Shown here: piece after piece, positions 8,272-17,036 of the stretch
Layout: every line of letters starts with the position of its first letter
Position numbering within the stretch: the first letter of the stretch is position 1
Assembly (NCBI RefSeq): GCF_004745825.1
Contig: NZ_SRLA01000001.1
Coordinates: 124,001-188,000, forward strand
Direction of reading: 5' to 3'
DNA from: Hymenobacter fodinae
GTDB taxonomy: Bacteria; Bacteroidota; Bacteroidia; Cytophagales; Hymenobacteraceae
Length of the DNA stretch: 64,000 nucleotides
The notes under the pieces: model-generated
The model's database searches: none
The model's input: only the letters and a program-made list of their open reading frames with translations
What the model was told of the DNA's origin: nothing
Translations under genes and position numbers: made by a program

Positions 8272-9010
8272 TGCGGTCTTCGTTGTTGGCGTAACGGTCT
8301 TCTTTGATACGTTCTTCTTTCTCCCGGCCCTGCACCACCAGCACTATCTCACCTTTAATGGCGGCGCGGCCCGCGAAGTTGGCGGCCAGCTCGGGCAAGG
8401 TGCCGTTCACGGTTTCCTCAAACAGCTTGGTCAGCTCTCGGCTCACCGAGGCCTGGCGGTCGGGGCCCAGCGTTTCGGCCAGCTGCTCCAGGGTCTTCAC
8501 AATCCGGTGCGGCGACTCGTAAAAGATCATGGTGCGGGTTTCCGAGGCCAGCTCCTTTAGGCGGGTCTGGCGGCCTTTCTTCACCGGCAGGAAGCCTTCA
8601 AACGTAAACCGCTCCGCCCCGAAACCCGACTTCAGCAAGGCCGGCACGAAGGCTGTAGCACCCGGCAAGCACTCTACCTTGAGGCCCCGCGCCAGGCACT
8701 CCCGTACCAACAAAAAGCCGGGGTCCGAAATTCCGGGAGTGCCCGCATCCGATACCAACGCCATAGTTTCCCCCTTACCCAGGCGCTCTAGCAGGCGCTG
8801 CACGGTTTGGTGCTCGTTGTGGAGGTGGTAGCTGAGCATGGGCTTCTTCAGGCCCAGGTGCTGCATCAGGCGGCCGCTGGTGCGGGTGTCCTCGGCCAGC
8901 ACGGTGTCTACCTCGCCCAGCACCCGGATGGCGCGGAGCGTGATATCTTCCAGATTGCCAATGGGCGTGGGTACGAGGTACAGAACGGTGGAGGCTGCGG
9001 TATCAGACAT
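8261..9010 (-). CDS. rsmI: 16S rRNA (cytidine(1402)-2'-O)-methyltransferase
   Basis: Start ATG 9010 (MSDTAASTVLYLVPTPIGNL) replaces an over-long frame; 249 residues is normal. Motifs of the tetrapyrrole-methylase-fold RsmI family are clear: VPTPIGNLEDIT, LAEDTRTSG, ALVSDAGTPGISDPG and LPGATAFVPALLKSG. The enzyme methylates C1402 of 16S rRNA with S-adenosylmethionine. The minus-strand sequence TACCTTTG (9017-9024) ends about six bases before the ATG, which would make the transcript almost leaderless. The 3' end overlaps lnt. Confidence 0.95.
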   Translation of the reverse strand: MSDTAASTVLYLVPTPIGNLEDITLRAIRVLGEVDTVLAEDTRTSGRLMQHLGLKKPMLSYHLHNEHQTVQRLLERLGKGETMALVSDAGTPGISDPGFLLVRECLARGLKVECLPGATAFVPALLKSGFGAERFTFEGFLPVKKGRQTRLKELASETRTMIFYESPHRIVKTLEQLAETLGPDRQASVSRELTKLFEETVNGTLPELAANFAGRAAIKGEIVLVVQGREKEERIKEDRYANNEDRSAD

Positions 9011-9014
9011 AGGA

Positions 9015-9024
9015 GCAAAGGTAA
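9015..9024 (-). promoter_or_regulatory. Bacteroidota -7 element of rsmI, close to the start codon
   Basis: TACCTTTG on the minus strand matches the TAnnTTTG consensus of the Bacteroidota housekeeping sigma factor. It sits directly upstream of ATG 9010. No clear -33 TTTG was found at the usual spacing. Confidence 0.45.
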
Positions 9025-9317
9025 CGGGAAACCAAGCCGGGCGGGCAGGCCTAGCCGCAGCCGTGCCCAACCAAACGCGCCACGTAGCAAGTTAGTTGAG
9101 CCGTCAGCATAGCAGTTGGCAGCGCGAAGCGGGGTAATTTGCAATCCTTCTTTAGTATTGCCTCTATGTCTGCGCCTGGTTCTACGCTTACGTATCTAGT
9201 GTTTAGCAGCTACCGATTTCTGGCCTCATCTGGAAATACGAGGTGTACTCGGGCGCACCAGGGCAAGCGCCGGTGCCAGCGGCAGCCCCGGCCCGCTCCT
9301 AGGCCACTGGCGCCAGA

Positions 9318-9572
9318 CTACTCTACCTGCCCGCCATAGTCGGCGGCGAGGTGGTCGATGGCGGCGGCTAGCTGCACGTCTTTTTCTGTTACGCGGTTGC
9401 CAGCGCTATGCGTGCGCAGCCGGAATGATACCACGTTGTACTCATTGCTCCACCACGGGTGATGCTCCTGGTATTCGGCCTCCTCTGCCACATCCGACAT
9501 GAAGCTGAAGGCCGTCTGGAAATCTTCGAAGCGAAAAGTGCGGGTTAGGGCGTTGTCGTGCTCGGTCCACAT
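9318..9572 (-). CDS. phhB: 4a-hydroxytetrahydrobiopterin dehydratase (pterin carbinolamine dehydratase)
   Basis: The family signature is present: EYQEHHPWWSNEYNVVSF followed by RTHSAG and TEKDVQLA, with the His-His pair that dehydrates the 4a-carbinolamine of tetrahydropterin. I chose ATG 9572 (MWTEHDNALTRTFRFEDF), giving 84 residues, slightly shorter than typical members (about 95-110). The frame continues upstream to 9758 but shows no family similarity there. These enzymes recycle cofactor for aromatic amino acid hydroxylases or moonlight elsewhere; no hydroxylase is in view. Confidence 0.85.
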   Translation of the reverse strand: MWTEHDNALTRTFRFEDFQTAFSFMSDVAEEAEYQEHHPWWSNEYNVVSFRLRTHSAGNRVTEKDVQLAAAIDHLAADYGGQVE

Positions 9573-9775
9573 AGCGTTAGGTAGTTGGTAAAGAAAGTGC
9601 AGAACGGAGCGCCCAAGATACTGGCCTCGCACTGAAACTGTTTGTTCACAAGCAAGCCGCGCAGCTTTGTAGAGGCACCCACTGCTGAGTTGTGGTGACC
9701 CGGGCAAGGCTGGTAAAGCCCCAGACTTTGCACACGCAAGGGCTAATATGGAAAGCAAGCCGCGGTAATTAAGGT

Positions 9776-9783
9776 TATCTTTG
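9776..9783 (+). promoter_or_regulatory. candidate -7 promoter element for the GAF gene
   Basis: TATCTTTG matches TAnnTTTG, about 42 bp before ATG 9825. No convincing -33 TTTG at standard spacing. Confidence 0.35.
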
Positions 9784-9824
9784 AGGGCCTTGGCGTGCTA
9801 ACCACTTGCCCTCGGCCCGTTCGT

Positions 9825-10553
9825 ATGCCCTTGTCTGATGCTCTGCTGCCCCTCAACGAAGCTGAACGCCTAGCAGCCCTGCGGCCCTACCAGGTACGAG
9901 GCTCGGCTCCTTTCTTCGAGGAATTCATTCGGGTAACGGCCAAGCTCTTTGGGGTACCCGTTGCGGTTATTTCGCTGGTGGAGGCCGACCACGTGTGGGT
10001 AAAAGCTCAAACTGGCCTAGCCGATGCGCAGGAGCCTTCCGGGACGCACAGCTTATGTGCGGTGGCCATTCTGCCCCAAGAAGCTACGGCCCCCGAGGAG
10101 TGGCAACAGCACCTATGCAGCCTGGTAACTCCCGAGGCGGTGCTGCGGCTGGGACTGGAGTTTTACGCTGGCCACCCCCTGCACAATGCGGCTGGGGAAG
10201 CCATTGGGGCCCTGACTATCATTGACCGGTTGCCGCGCACCTTCTCGACGGAGGAGCGGGCCGTGCTGGAAACCCTGGCGGCCGTGGCAATGCGCCTGCT
10301 AGAGCTTCAGGTAGTGCTGGAAAACGCTACCTCGCCCGTGCCAGCCCTCTGGCCCGATATCTACATCTCCATTGCTGATTCGCTGACCCGGCTGGATACT
10401 CTCACGGCTCTGGCTGAGTGGGAAGAAAGCCCCGATACGGTATCAGCCCAAGCTTACCGCCGCTCCCGCCACGAGGAAATGGCCAGCGTGGCCGCCGGCA
10501 TGCAACGCCAAATCCGGACGGCCATAGCCGGTTTTACCGAGCAGCGGAGTTAG
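9825..10553 (+). CDS. GAF domain protein
   Basis: Start ATG 9825 (MPLSDALLPLNEAERLAALR), 242 residues. Residues about 20-155 form a GAF domain of the kind common in Hymenobacter sensor proteins: FFEEFIRVTAKLFGVPVAVI, VWVKAQTGL, THSLCAVAIL, FYAGHPLHNAAGEAIGALTI, TFSTEERAVLETLA. No kinase, cyclase or output domain follows; the remaining 90 residues are helical. It may be a stand-alone ligand or redox sensor working with an unlinked partner. The ligand cannot be read. Confidence 0.82.
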   Translation: MPLSDALLPLNEAERLAALRPYQVRGSAPFFEEFIRVTAKLFGVPVAVISLVEADHVWVKAQTGLADAQEPSGTHSLCAVAILPQEATAPEEWQQHLCSLVTPEAVLRLGLEFYAGHPLHNAAGEAIGALTIIDRLPRTFSTEERAVLETLAAVAMRLLELQVVLENATSPVPALWPDIYISIADSLTRLDTLTALAEWEESPDTVSAQAYRRSRHEEMASVAAGMQRQIRTAIAGFTEQRS

Positions 10554-10838
10554 CACACAAGTAGGCATCTGCCTAGCCAAAGCTGTGCGCTAAGAAAGAT
10601 AAAAGCTCTGCTAAGCAATATGTTATGGTCGGGCTGGTAGCCGGTGCGAGCTGCTTTTGGGTAATCTCATCTGTAAGAAAAACCCAGGCGTTTAATGAGC
10701 GCCAGAATGAACAAATCGGGTAGGCTTTGCCTTGTAGAGCCTATCCTGTACGTACGCAACTCCTGCCTAACCTCGGCCGGGTTGCTATTTAGGCCCCTTT
10801 GTAGGCCACTGAACCGACGGGCGCTTAGCGCCGCACAC

Positions 10839-12065
10839 ATGAGCAAACAACGGTATTTCCTGCTGATCCTGATTCTGGGCACCCTGGCGGCGCTGGGTCC
10901 TTTCTCCATTGATATGTATCTGCCGGGGTTCCCGGCTATTGCTAAGGACCTGCGCACCTCCGTGGCGGAAGTGTCGTTGTCGCTTTCCAGCTTCTTTATT
11001 GGGGTGTCGGCGGGTCAGCTCTTGTATGGCCCATTGCTCGACCGTTTCGGGCGTAAGAAGCCGCTGTACGTGGGGTTACTGCTGTACGTAGCGGCCTCGG
11101 TGGGTTGCTACCTGGCCTACTCCATTGATGCCCTCATTGCCCTGCGGTTTGTGCAGGCCCTAGGTAGTTGCGCCGCCACGGTAGCCTCGGTGGCCATGGT
11201 GCGCGACCTGTTTCCGGTGAAAGACAGCGCTAAGGTATTTGCTCTGCTTTCCCTGGTTATCAGCGTGTCGCCGATGCTGGCGCCTACGGTAGGTAGCTAC
11301 ATGATAGGGGCCTACGGGTGGCAGTCGGTGTTTGTGGTGTTATTCGTGATGGGGGCGCTTATGCTGTTGGCGGCTTTTCTGTGGCTGCCCGAAAGCTATC
11401 CACCCGACCCTAGCTACTCCCTGCACCCGCGCCCCATTCTCACCAACTTCTGGACTGTGAGCAAGAACCCGCAGTTCTTTACCTATGCCCTCACCGGGGC
11501 CATGACGTTTGGGGGGCTACTGGCCTACGTATCGGGTTCTCCGCTGGTATTCATGGATATTTTTGGCGTCAGTGAGCAACACTACGGCTGGATTTTCGCC
11601 CTGCTTTCGGTTGGCTTCATTGGCTCAAGCCAAGTAAACAGTTGGGTGCTGCGCTACTACCGCAGCGAGCAGATTGTGCTGGCTGCCATGGTATGCCAGT
11701 CCTTGATTGGAGCAGTGTTTCTGATAGGTACCCTGCTTGGGTGGTTTGGGCTGCTGGCTACCGTCGGGATGCTCTTTTTGTTCTTATGCTGCCTGGGCTT
11801 TGCAAACCCTAATGCGGCTGCGCTTTCCATTGCGCCATTTGCCAAAAACGCGGGCAGCGCGGCGGCGCTCATGGGAGCCACGCAAATGGCGGTGGGCGCG
11901 CTAGCCTCCTTTGGGGTAAGCGTGTTTAATACCCACACGGCCGTACCTATGGTAGCTATTATGGCAGCCTCAGCCTTCCTGGCCCTCCTAATTCAGCTGA
12001 TAGGGCGCCGAATTATTGGGGAGCCGGTAGCCGCGGCAGAAGAAGCAACGGTGCTTGCGCACTAA
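10839..12065 (+). CDS. Bcr/CflA family multidrug efflux MFS transporter
   Basis: Start ATG 10839 (MSKQRYFLLILILGTL), 408 residues; the longer frame from 10695 adds 48 implausible residues. Twelve predicted membrane segments, with the drug:H+ antiporter signatures GPFSIDMYLPGFPAIA (after helix 1), the MFS loop motif LLDRFGRKKPLY, and a late FANPNAAALSIAPFAKNAGSA block typical of Bcr/CflA. It probably exports small hydrophobic compounds across the inner membrane. It is a single gene with no local regulator. Confidence 0.9.
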   Translation: MSKQRYFLLILILGTLAALGPFSIDMYLPGFPAIAKDLRTSVAEVSLSLSSFFIGVSAGQLLYGPLLDRFGRKKPLYVGLLLYVAASVGCYLAYSIDALIALRFVQALGSCAATVASVAMVRDLFPVKDSAKVFALLSLVISVSPMLAPTVGSYMIGAYGWQSVFVVLFVMGALMLLAAFLWLPESYPPDPSYSLHPRPILTNFWTVSKNPQFFTYALTGAMTFGGLLAYVSGSPLVFMDIFGVSEQHYGWIFALLSVGFIGSSQVNSWVLRYYRSEQIVLAAMVCQSLIGAVFLIGTLLGWFGLLATVGMLFLFLCCLGFANPNAAALSIAPFAKNAGSAAALMGATQMAVGALASFGVSVFNTHTAVPMVAIMAASAFLALLIQLIGRRIIGEPVAAAEEATVLAH

Positions 12066-12486
12066 TCATCGCAGCTTTCCCCTCCACAGATAACAAGCCT
12101 ATAAGGTGTGTACTACCCGTGGGGGCCGGGCAGATACAAGCGAATAAGTCTGTTCTCTAGGCCTAGTACGTGCGCGGGCGAAGACCTAGCAACAAATATT
12201 ACCCGAATATCACCCCCTAGTTTAGAGAGTCAAATAAGTGAATAATGCTATTAGTATAAATTCAAGTAAGGGTGAGTAATGGCTAGAATAGTGCTTTGAC
12301 AGCAGTTGGAAGCATGTATAGTTAGTATTCAAGTTCAAGTAGATGATTTTGTGGTCTGTTTAAATAGAAGAATAATGTAGTTTTCCAATCTTGGAAATTG
12401 TAAATATCAAAGAGGCGCTTCCGAAGGGTACGGCCCCAGTATGTTACTTTTGAGTTAATCGACACAAGAGTCGTTTCCCATAGTAC
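12066..12486. other. 421-bp AT-rich intergenic region upstream of the FabH-like gene
   Basis: No reading frame of note. It is far richer in A and T than its flanks (about 12200-12420). A candidate -7 element TACTTTTG is at 12445-12452, about 34 bp before ATG 12487. A CTAGGCCTAG near-palindrome is at 12157-12166. The AT-rich block may hold upstream regulatory sites; none is recognisable. Confidence 0.5.
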
Positions 12487-13578
12487 ATGACCAACACCCC
12501 CAGGATCTACTCCGTTATCGTCGGCACCGGGAGCTATATACCACCCAGCATTGTCACCAACCAGGATTTTAGTACGGCCGCATTTTATGATGCAGCAGGG
12601 GCCCGCTTAGAAAAGCCCAGCACCGAGATTGTAGAGAAGTTTGAGCAGATAACTGACATCCAGGCGCGGCGCTACGTAACCGACGACCAAGTAACCTCTG
12701 ACATTGCGTTGCTGGCCGCCCAAGAAGCCCTCACTACCTCGGGCATCAATCAGGAAGAGCTGGACTATATCATTGTAGCTCACAACTTTGGCGATGTGCC
12801 AGCTCACAACCGGCGCACCGATATGGTGCCCAGCTTGGCGGCCCGCGTAAAGCACAAGCTCGGCATTGTGAACCCCTACACGGTGGCCTACGACTTGCCG
12901 TTTGGCTGCCCTGGCTGGCTACAGGCCGTAATTCAGGCCGATTACTACCTACGCTCCGGCGACGCCAAAAAGATTCTGGTGATTGGAGCCGAAGTCCTGT
13001 CGCGCGTGTCAGACCCCCACGACCGGGACAGCATGCTCTACGCCGATGGTGCCGGGGCCGTAATTCTGCAAGCCGTGGAAAGCTCAGAGCCCGTGGGTAT
13101 TATCACGCACACTACCCGCTCTGATACGGAGCGGGCTGCCCACCTGCTGCGCATGGGCCCGTCGTACAACGCCGACTATGCGGGCACCGACCAGTTCCTG
13201 AAAATGGATGGCCGCAAGCTGTACGAGTACGCCCTTAAAACGGTGCCCCAGGCCATTCAGGCGTGCTTGCAGAAAGCGCAAGTTCCTATTGAGGACGTGC
13301 ATAAAATCCTGATTCACCAGGCCAACGGCAAAATGGATGAGGCCATTCTGAAGCGTCTCTACAGCCTCTACAACATGCAGACGGTGCCGCAGGATGTGAT
13401 GCCCATGACCATCTCGTGGCTGGGTAACTCCTCGGTGGCTACGCTGCCCACGTTGCTTGATCTGATGCTGAACGATAAGATGGACAAGCACGAAATCAAC
13501 GCGGGTGACACGCTGGTGTTTGCTTCTGTTGGAGCCGGCATGAACATCAACGCGGTGGTGTATAAGATGCCCGCTTAA
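12487..13578 (+). CDS. 3-oxoacyl-ACP synthase III family protein (FabH-like)
   Basis: 363 residues with the thiolase-fold ketosynthase III layout. The three catalytic positions are visible: Cys in DLPFGCPGWL, His in ILIHQANGKM and Asn in SWLGNSSVATLP. The ending LVFASVGAGMNINAVVY is typical. It condenses an acyl-CoA starter with malonyl-ACP, or a related reaction in special lipid or polyketide synthesis. It is longer than housekeeping FabH (about 320) and stands alone, so it is probably an accessory member. The stop codon sits inside the stem of a terminator that contains TGGCCTA/TAGGCCA arms. Confidence 0.85.
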   Translation: MTNTPRIYSVIVGTGSYIPPSIVTNQDFSTAAFYDAAGARLEKPSTEIVEKFEQITDIQARRYVTDDQVTSDIALLAAQEALTTSGINQEELDYIIVAHNFGDVPAHNRRTDMVPSLAARVKHKLGIVNPYTVAYDLPFGCPGWLQAVIQADYYLRSGDAKKILVIGAEVLSRVSDPHDRDSMLYADGAGAVILQAVESSEPVGIITHTTRSDTERAAHLLRMGPSYNADYAGTDQFLKMDGRKLYEYALKTVPQAIQACLQKAQVPIEDVHKILIHQANGKMDEAILKRLYSLYNMQTVPQDVMPMTISWLGNSSVATLPTLLDLMLNDKMDKHEINAGDTLVFASVGAGMNINAVVYKMPA

Positions 13579-13607
13579 CTGGCCTACGCACCGCTAGGCC
13601 AGTTAAG
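13574..13607. terminator. inverted pair of the iterated octamer at a gene end
   Basis: CTTAACTGGCCTA (13574-13586) and TAGGCCAGTTAAG (13595-13607) are perfect 13-bp arms around an 8-base loop. The FabH-like stop codon is in the left arm. The stem is built from two copies of the iterated TGGCCTA sequence, as uptake sequences do in Neisseria terminators. Confidence 0.65.
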
Positions 13608-13630
13608 CCAAGGCAGCTTCCGCCTTCCAT

Positions 13631-13699
13631 ACAAGCAACGCCTCCCACCAGAATTATCGCCGTGTTGCGCGGCGGTTTCTGGTGGGAGGCGTTGCTTGT
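13631..13699. terminator. long hairpin, 23-bp perfect arms
   Basis: ACAAGCAACGCCTCCCACCA (continuing GAA) at 13631-13653 is perfectly mirrored at 13677-13699 around a 23-base GC-rich centre, followed by TTTTAT. It is probably a strong terminator after the FabH-like gene. Confidence 0.65.
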
Positions 13700-13861
13700 T
13701 TTATAGCCTAGGAGAAGAAAAGGAATAACAGCAGAGGGGTGATAACGCGCAGAGGGCGACAATTTTATAGGGTAGCATTATCCGGCTACCTAAACCCAAA
13801 TCCCCAAACCACAGTACATTCTACTGTACTACCTCCCACTCCCATTCTAGACTACTTCACT

Positions 13862-14362
13862 ATGGCCATTGACCCAAATAATCGTCCGGTTCGTGTCATT
13901 AACGATGACACCACCGACCAGGAGCTAGCCGCCGGACACATCATTCCCGGCGCTGATCCACCCAAAAACGAATCGGCCCGCGGGGGCTTTGGCAACCGCG
14001 ACGGCAAAGAAGGCTACGGCACTGATAGCGAAGCCGGTATTACGGCCGTGGCCGTAAACGAAAACGCCGACGACGCCCAGCGTCCCAAGGACAACCTGCG
14101 CAGCAACGAGGAAGGCCGTGAGGATTTGCCCAACCAGGACATGCCCCAGGACCGAGACCCCGACCTGCAGCCCCGCCGCCCCGTTGACGAACTGGATGCC
14201 GACGATGACCGGCCCGGCAAAGACGAGATGCGCAACCCAAATTCCCGCGTGGGAATGGGCCAGATGGAACAGCGCCAGCCCAACAACGATGAACTCGCCC
14301 GCCAGGGCACCAACGCCGACCTGACCGACCGCAACGCTACTGATACGGCTATTGACCAGTAG
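13862..14362 (+). CDS. acidic, disordered hypothetical protein
   Basis: Start ATG 13862 (MAIDPNNRPVRVINDDTTDQ), 166 residues; the frame from 13739 adds an unlikely 41. The sequence is rich in Asp, Asn, Pro, Gly and Arg, with repeated DD, NRD, RPxDE and PDLQPRRP patterns and no hydrophobic segment, so it should be largely unfolded. It is followed 71 bp later by another hydrophilic small gene. Codon use is like neighbouring genes. I do not recognise a family; stress-related roles would be speculation. Confidence 0.6.
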   Translation: MAIDPNNRPVRVINDDTTDQELAAGHIIPGADPPKNESARGGFGNRDGKEGYGTDSEAGITAVAVNENADDAQRPKDNLRSNEEGREDLPNQDMPQDRDPDLQPRRPVDELDADDDRPGKDEMRNPNSRVGMGQMEQRQPNNDELARQGTNADLTDRNATDTAIDQ

Positions 14363-14433
14363 CAGTGGCCTAGGAGCCAGCTTCAGTTGGCTCCGCTTTT
14401 CTGATTGAAAACAAACTTCAAACCCCGAAAGCC

Positions 14434-14649
14434 ATGCCCTACAAAAGCAATAATACCAACCAGCAGTCCAAGGAAAACCACGGCAGCCCTACGCAGTCGG
14501 AGAAGCCAAAAGGCACCGGCGACTTGCCAGTAAGCAACCTGGATGAGCAAACGGAGGACCGTTTAGCGCAAGAAGCCCTTGACGCGGGAGTACGTCATCC
14601 TAATCGGAACCTTGAAAAGCCCGATCTGGATAAGCCCGCATACAGCTAG
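14434..14649 (+). CDS. small hydrophilic hypothetical protein
   Basis: 71 residues, beginning MPYKSNNTNQQSKENHGSPT, very rich in Asn, Gln, Ser, Lys, Asp and Glu, with no hydrophobic core. It lies just downstream of another disordered protein gene and just before a clear terminator, suggesting a small two-gene unit. Function unknown. Confidence 0.5.
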   Translation: MPYKSNNTNQQSKENHGSPTQSEKPKGTGDLPVSNLDEQTEDRLAQEALDAGVRHPNRNLEKPDLDKPAYS

Positions 14650-14709
14650 GCGCAAGCCCTGACAACGTGGTGCCCCGAGTGGCCTAGCGCTGCCCGACAC
14701 CATACCCAT

Positions 14710-14743
14710 GAAAAGCACCTGCCATTTACCGCAGGTGCTTTTC
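14710..14743. terminator. hairpin terminator
   Basis: GAAAAGCACCTGC (14710-14722) and GCAGGTGCTTTTC (14731-14743) are perfect 13-bp arms ending in a T-rich tail, after the small hydrophilic gene. Confidence 0.75.
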
Positions 14744-14784
14744 TCTTTATCGGAATACCACTTTTCCCTTTGCTCGCTGCGCGT

Positions 14785-15483
14785 ATGGCTCGCTACGTAA
14801 CTACCGATATTCATGGGTGCTTGCTCTCATTCCGGCATCTGATAGAAGAAAAGCTCAAGCTCACGCCTCAAGATGAACTCTATGTGCTGGGCGACTACGT
14901 GAACAAGGGCCCCGATAGCCGCGGCGTGCTCGATTACCTAATTCGCCTGCCCGAGCGGGGCTACCGGGTAGTGTGCCTGCGCGGCAACCACGACCAAGAG
15001 CTGCTGGATGCCGCCCGCGGCCTCACGCACCTCACCTGGGCCTCAGCCCATGACCGGGCCCTGACCCTGCAGAGCTTTGGCGTAAGCAGGGTAGAAGACA
15101 TTCCGGCTCCCTATCTGTGCTGGCTCGATGATTTGCCCTATCAGTTTGAGCTGCCCGACTTTGTACTGGTACACGCTGGCTTCAACTTTGGCCTGCCACC
15201 GCAGGAAATGCGCCGCGATTGGCACACCATGCTCAATACCAAAGAGTTTGTGATGGATGCATCCCGTTTGGGCGGTAAGCGCCTGCTGCACGGCCACGTG
15301 CCTACACCCACCACTACAGTGCAACAGCGTGTGAAAGAGCATGCGCAGGCCATTGGGCTTGATACGGGCTGCGTATACCGCCATAACCCAGAGTTCAGCC
15401 AACTGGCGGCCCTTAATCTCGATACGTTCAAGCTCACGCTACAGCCCAATATTGAGGAGCCGTATGAGATAGCGAAGCGCTAG
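14785..15483 (+). CDS. metallophosphoesterase, PrpA-type serine/threonine phosphatase family
   Basis: Start ATG 14785 (MARYVTTDIHGCLLSFRHLI), 232 residues. It shows the phosphoprotein phosphatase metal-binding motifs in order: TDIHG (GDxHG-like with Thr in place of Gly), LGDYVNKGPDS (GDxVxRG-like with Lys for Arg) and LRGNHDQELL (GNHD), then VLVHAGFNF and HGHVPTP. These coordinate two metal ions. Members hydrolyse phosphoproteins or dinucleoside polyphosphates; the exact substrate is unclear. The stop overlaps the stop of the convergent downstream gene by four bases. Confidence 0.88.
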   Translation: MARYVTTDIHGCLLSFRHLIEEKLKLTPQDELYVLGDYVNKGPDSRGVLDYLIRLPERGYRVVCLRGNHDQELLDAARGLTHLTWASAHDRALTLQSFGVSRVEDIPAPYLCWLDDLPYQFELPDFVLVHAGFNFGLPPQEMRRDWHTMLNTKEFVMDASRLGGKRLLHGHVPTPTTTVQQRVKEHAQAIGLDTGCVYRHNPEFSQLAALNLDTFKLTLQPNIEEPYEIAKR

Positions 15484-16286
15484 TGAGGTAGCTCGTCGGT
15501 TTGGAGCAGGCGGCGGGCAGCTTGCTGGTAGGGGTTGCTGGCATCATCGGCCACGGTTTGGAGGGTGGCACGCGCTTGCTCGGGCTGCTTCGTAAACCAG
15601 TAGGCCATACCCAAGTGGTAGCGGGCTTTAGGAGCCAGCACCGAGCCCGGCTGCTGGGCTACTTTCCGCAGAAAGGTTTGGGCATCTTGGGCTTTCTCAG
15701 CTTCCTGCTTACCCTGGCTCAGCAGAAAAATACCAGTGTAGTACAGCAGGGTATCTTGGCCGAGGTTGGTAGTGGGCACGCGGCGCAACGTAAACAACGC
15801 CGTGGGGTAGCGGCCCTCTTGGTACTCGCGCATGGCCTCGGCCAGCAAGGGCCGCCGCTCTTCATTGATAACCGATGCAGGCAGGCCCGCATCGGGCACG
15901 TAGTAGCGAGTCCAGGCCTCTTCTGATAAAGAGCTACTAGGGCGTAAGAGCAGCCATAGGGCTAGCAAGCCCACCCCAGCCAAGCTGGCTATGAGGCCCC
16001 ACTGTTTTTGGGTTTTGCGCTGTTGCTGTTTGATGCGCGAAAGGGCTTGGTCGCGCTGGTTAAGGCGGCGGTCCAGCGACTCTAGGCGCAGGCGCAAAGT
16101 TTCGTGACCGGCCACCCAGCGCACATCGGCCGTGAGCTGCTCATAAGTGAGAAAGGCTTGCGCCAGGGCTGGGTCCTGCTCCAGGCGTAGCTCAAAGGCC
16201 TCCTGCTCGGCAATGGTCATCTGCCCATCGGCAAAGCGTTCTAGCTCTTCCAGGTAGGGGCGCAGATCGGGGGCAGACGGGGCCAT
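15480..16286 (-). CDS. membrane protein with anti-sigma-like N-terminus and TPR-like C-terminus
   Basis: 268 residues. The N-terminal 60 residues (LEELERFADGQMTIAEQEAF) resemble the cytoplasmic part of anti-sigma factors without zinc ligands. A coiled coil (about 65-92) precedes one membrane helix (QWGLIASLAGVGLLALWLLL). The periplasmic part has tetratricopeptide-like repeats (EYQEGRYPTALFTLRRV, PKARYHLGMAYWFTKQPEQA). It lies 102 bp downstream of a divergent sigma factor gene on the same strand, so it is probably the partner anti-sigma factor. That pairing is inferred from position and layout. Confidence 0.68.
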   Translation of the reverse strand: MAPSAPDLRPYLEELERFADGQMTIAEQEAFELRLEQDPALAQAFLTYEQLTADVRWVAGHETLRLRLESLDRRLNQRDQALSRIKQQQRKTQKQWGLIASLAGVGLLALWLLLRPSSSLSEEAWTRYYVPDAGLPASVINEERRPLLAEAMREYQEGRYPTALFTLRRVPTTNLGQDTLLYYTGIFLLSQGKQEAEKAQDAQTFLRKVAQQPGSVLAPKARYHLGMAYWFTKQPEQARATLQTVADDASNPYQQAARRLLQTDELPH

Positions 16287-16388
16287 GCTAAAACCAGAGA
16301 TACACGTGTTCCGCGGCCAGGGCCGGCGCGGCAGCTGAGAGGAAAAATGAACCAGGGGCTAAGCTACGCAGAACCTAGCAGCCGCTCG

Positions 16389-16904
16389 CTACGCACTGGC
16401 GCTTTCGTTGCGCAGGCGCAGCTCATAGAGCTGACGCAGGCACCCGGCTTTCTGAATGCGGGCCACCGTAGAGTTGGCAAACCCCATCTTGCCGGCCACC
16501 TTCTCGAAGTTATAGCCCCGGAAATAGAAATACATGAGCACCTTTTGGCAGTCGGTGCTGAGCTGCCGGAACAGGCCTAGCAGGTACTTACGGCGGCTGG
16601 CCTCGGCCATGGGCAACTCGGCGGTAGTGCGGCCCGCGGCGGCTAGGTGCTCACCAGCCATGCCGTAGAGGTAGGCCCGCAGATCGGGAGGGAGCTTGGT
16701 TATGCGCCCATCAGCCACTTGGTCGTAGAACTCAACGAGCACCGTCCGGAGAAGCTCATGGGCTGCCGCCGGGGCCAGGTTATGCTGGCGGCGAGCCCAG
16801 CGGGCAAAAAGGCCGCGGTTTTGCTCGTAGAAGCTCACCAGAAACGACTGGTTGCCCACGCGCAGGCTGGTCAGGACTTCGGCTAACGGCTGAGAGGTGT
16901 TCAT
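16389..16904 (-). CDS. RNA polymerase sigma-70 family (ECF-like) factor, divergent
   Basis: Start ATG 16904 (MNTSQPLAEVLTSLRVGNQS), 171 residues. The N-terminal region has a sigma-2-like helix (FYEQNRGLFARWARRQHNLA). The C-terminal region has a sigma-4-like HTH (LSTDCQKVLMYFYFRGYNFE, then KMGFANSTVARIQKAGCL). Similarity is weak compared with canonical ECF factors. The following gene has the layout of its anti-sigma factor. Target promoters are unknown. Confidence 0.72.
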   Translation of the reverse strand: MNTSQPLAEVLTSLRVGNQSFLVSFYEQNRGLFARWARRQHNLAPAAAHELLRTVLVEFYDQVADGRITKLPPDLRAYLYGMAGEHLAAAGRTTAELPMAEASRRKYLLGLFRQLSTDCQKVLMYFYFRGYNFEKVAGKMGFANSTVARIQKAGCLRQLYELRLRNESASA

Positions 16905-16984
16905 AGCAGCAAGTAACAAGGAACTATCGACAACGAGCAAGCACCACGGTGAAATGAGTGGCCTAGCCGAGTGATTTTCACGCA

Positions 16985-17020
16985 AAAAAGACCGCCCTGG
17001 TTGGGGCGGCCTTTTCAGAA
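16985..17020. terminator. bidirectional hairpin terminator
   Basis: CCGCCC and GGGCGG arms flanked by A- and T-rich tails lie downstream of the glucanase gene (minus) and upstream of the sigma factor gene. Confidence 0.6.
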
Positions 17021-17036
17021 GAGTGCTTTGACCCGA

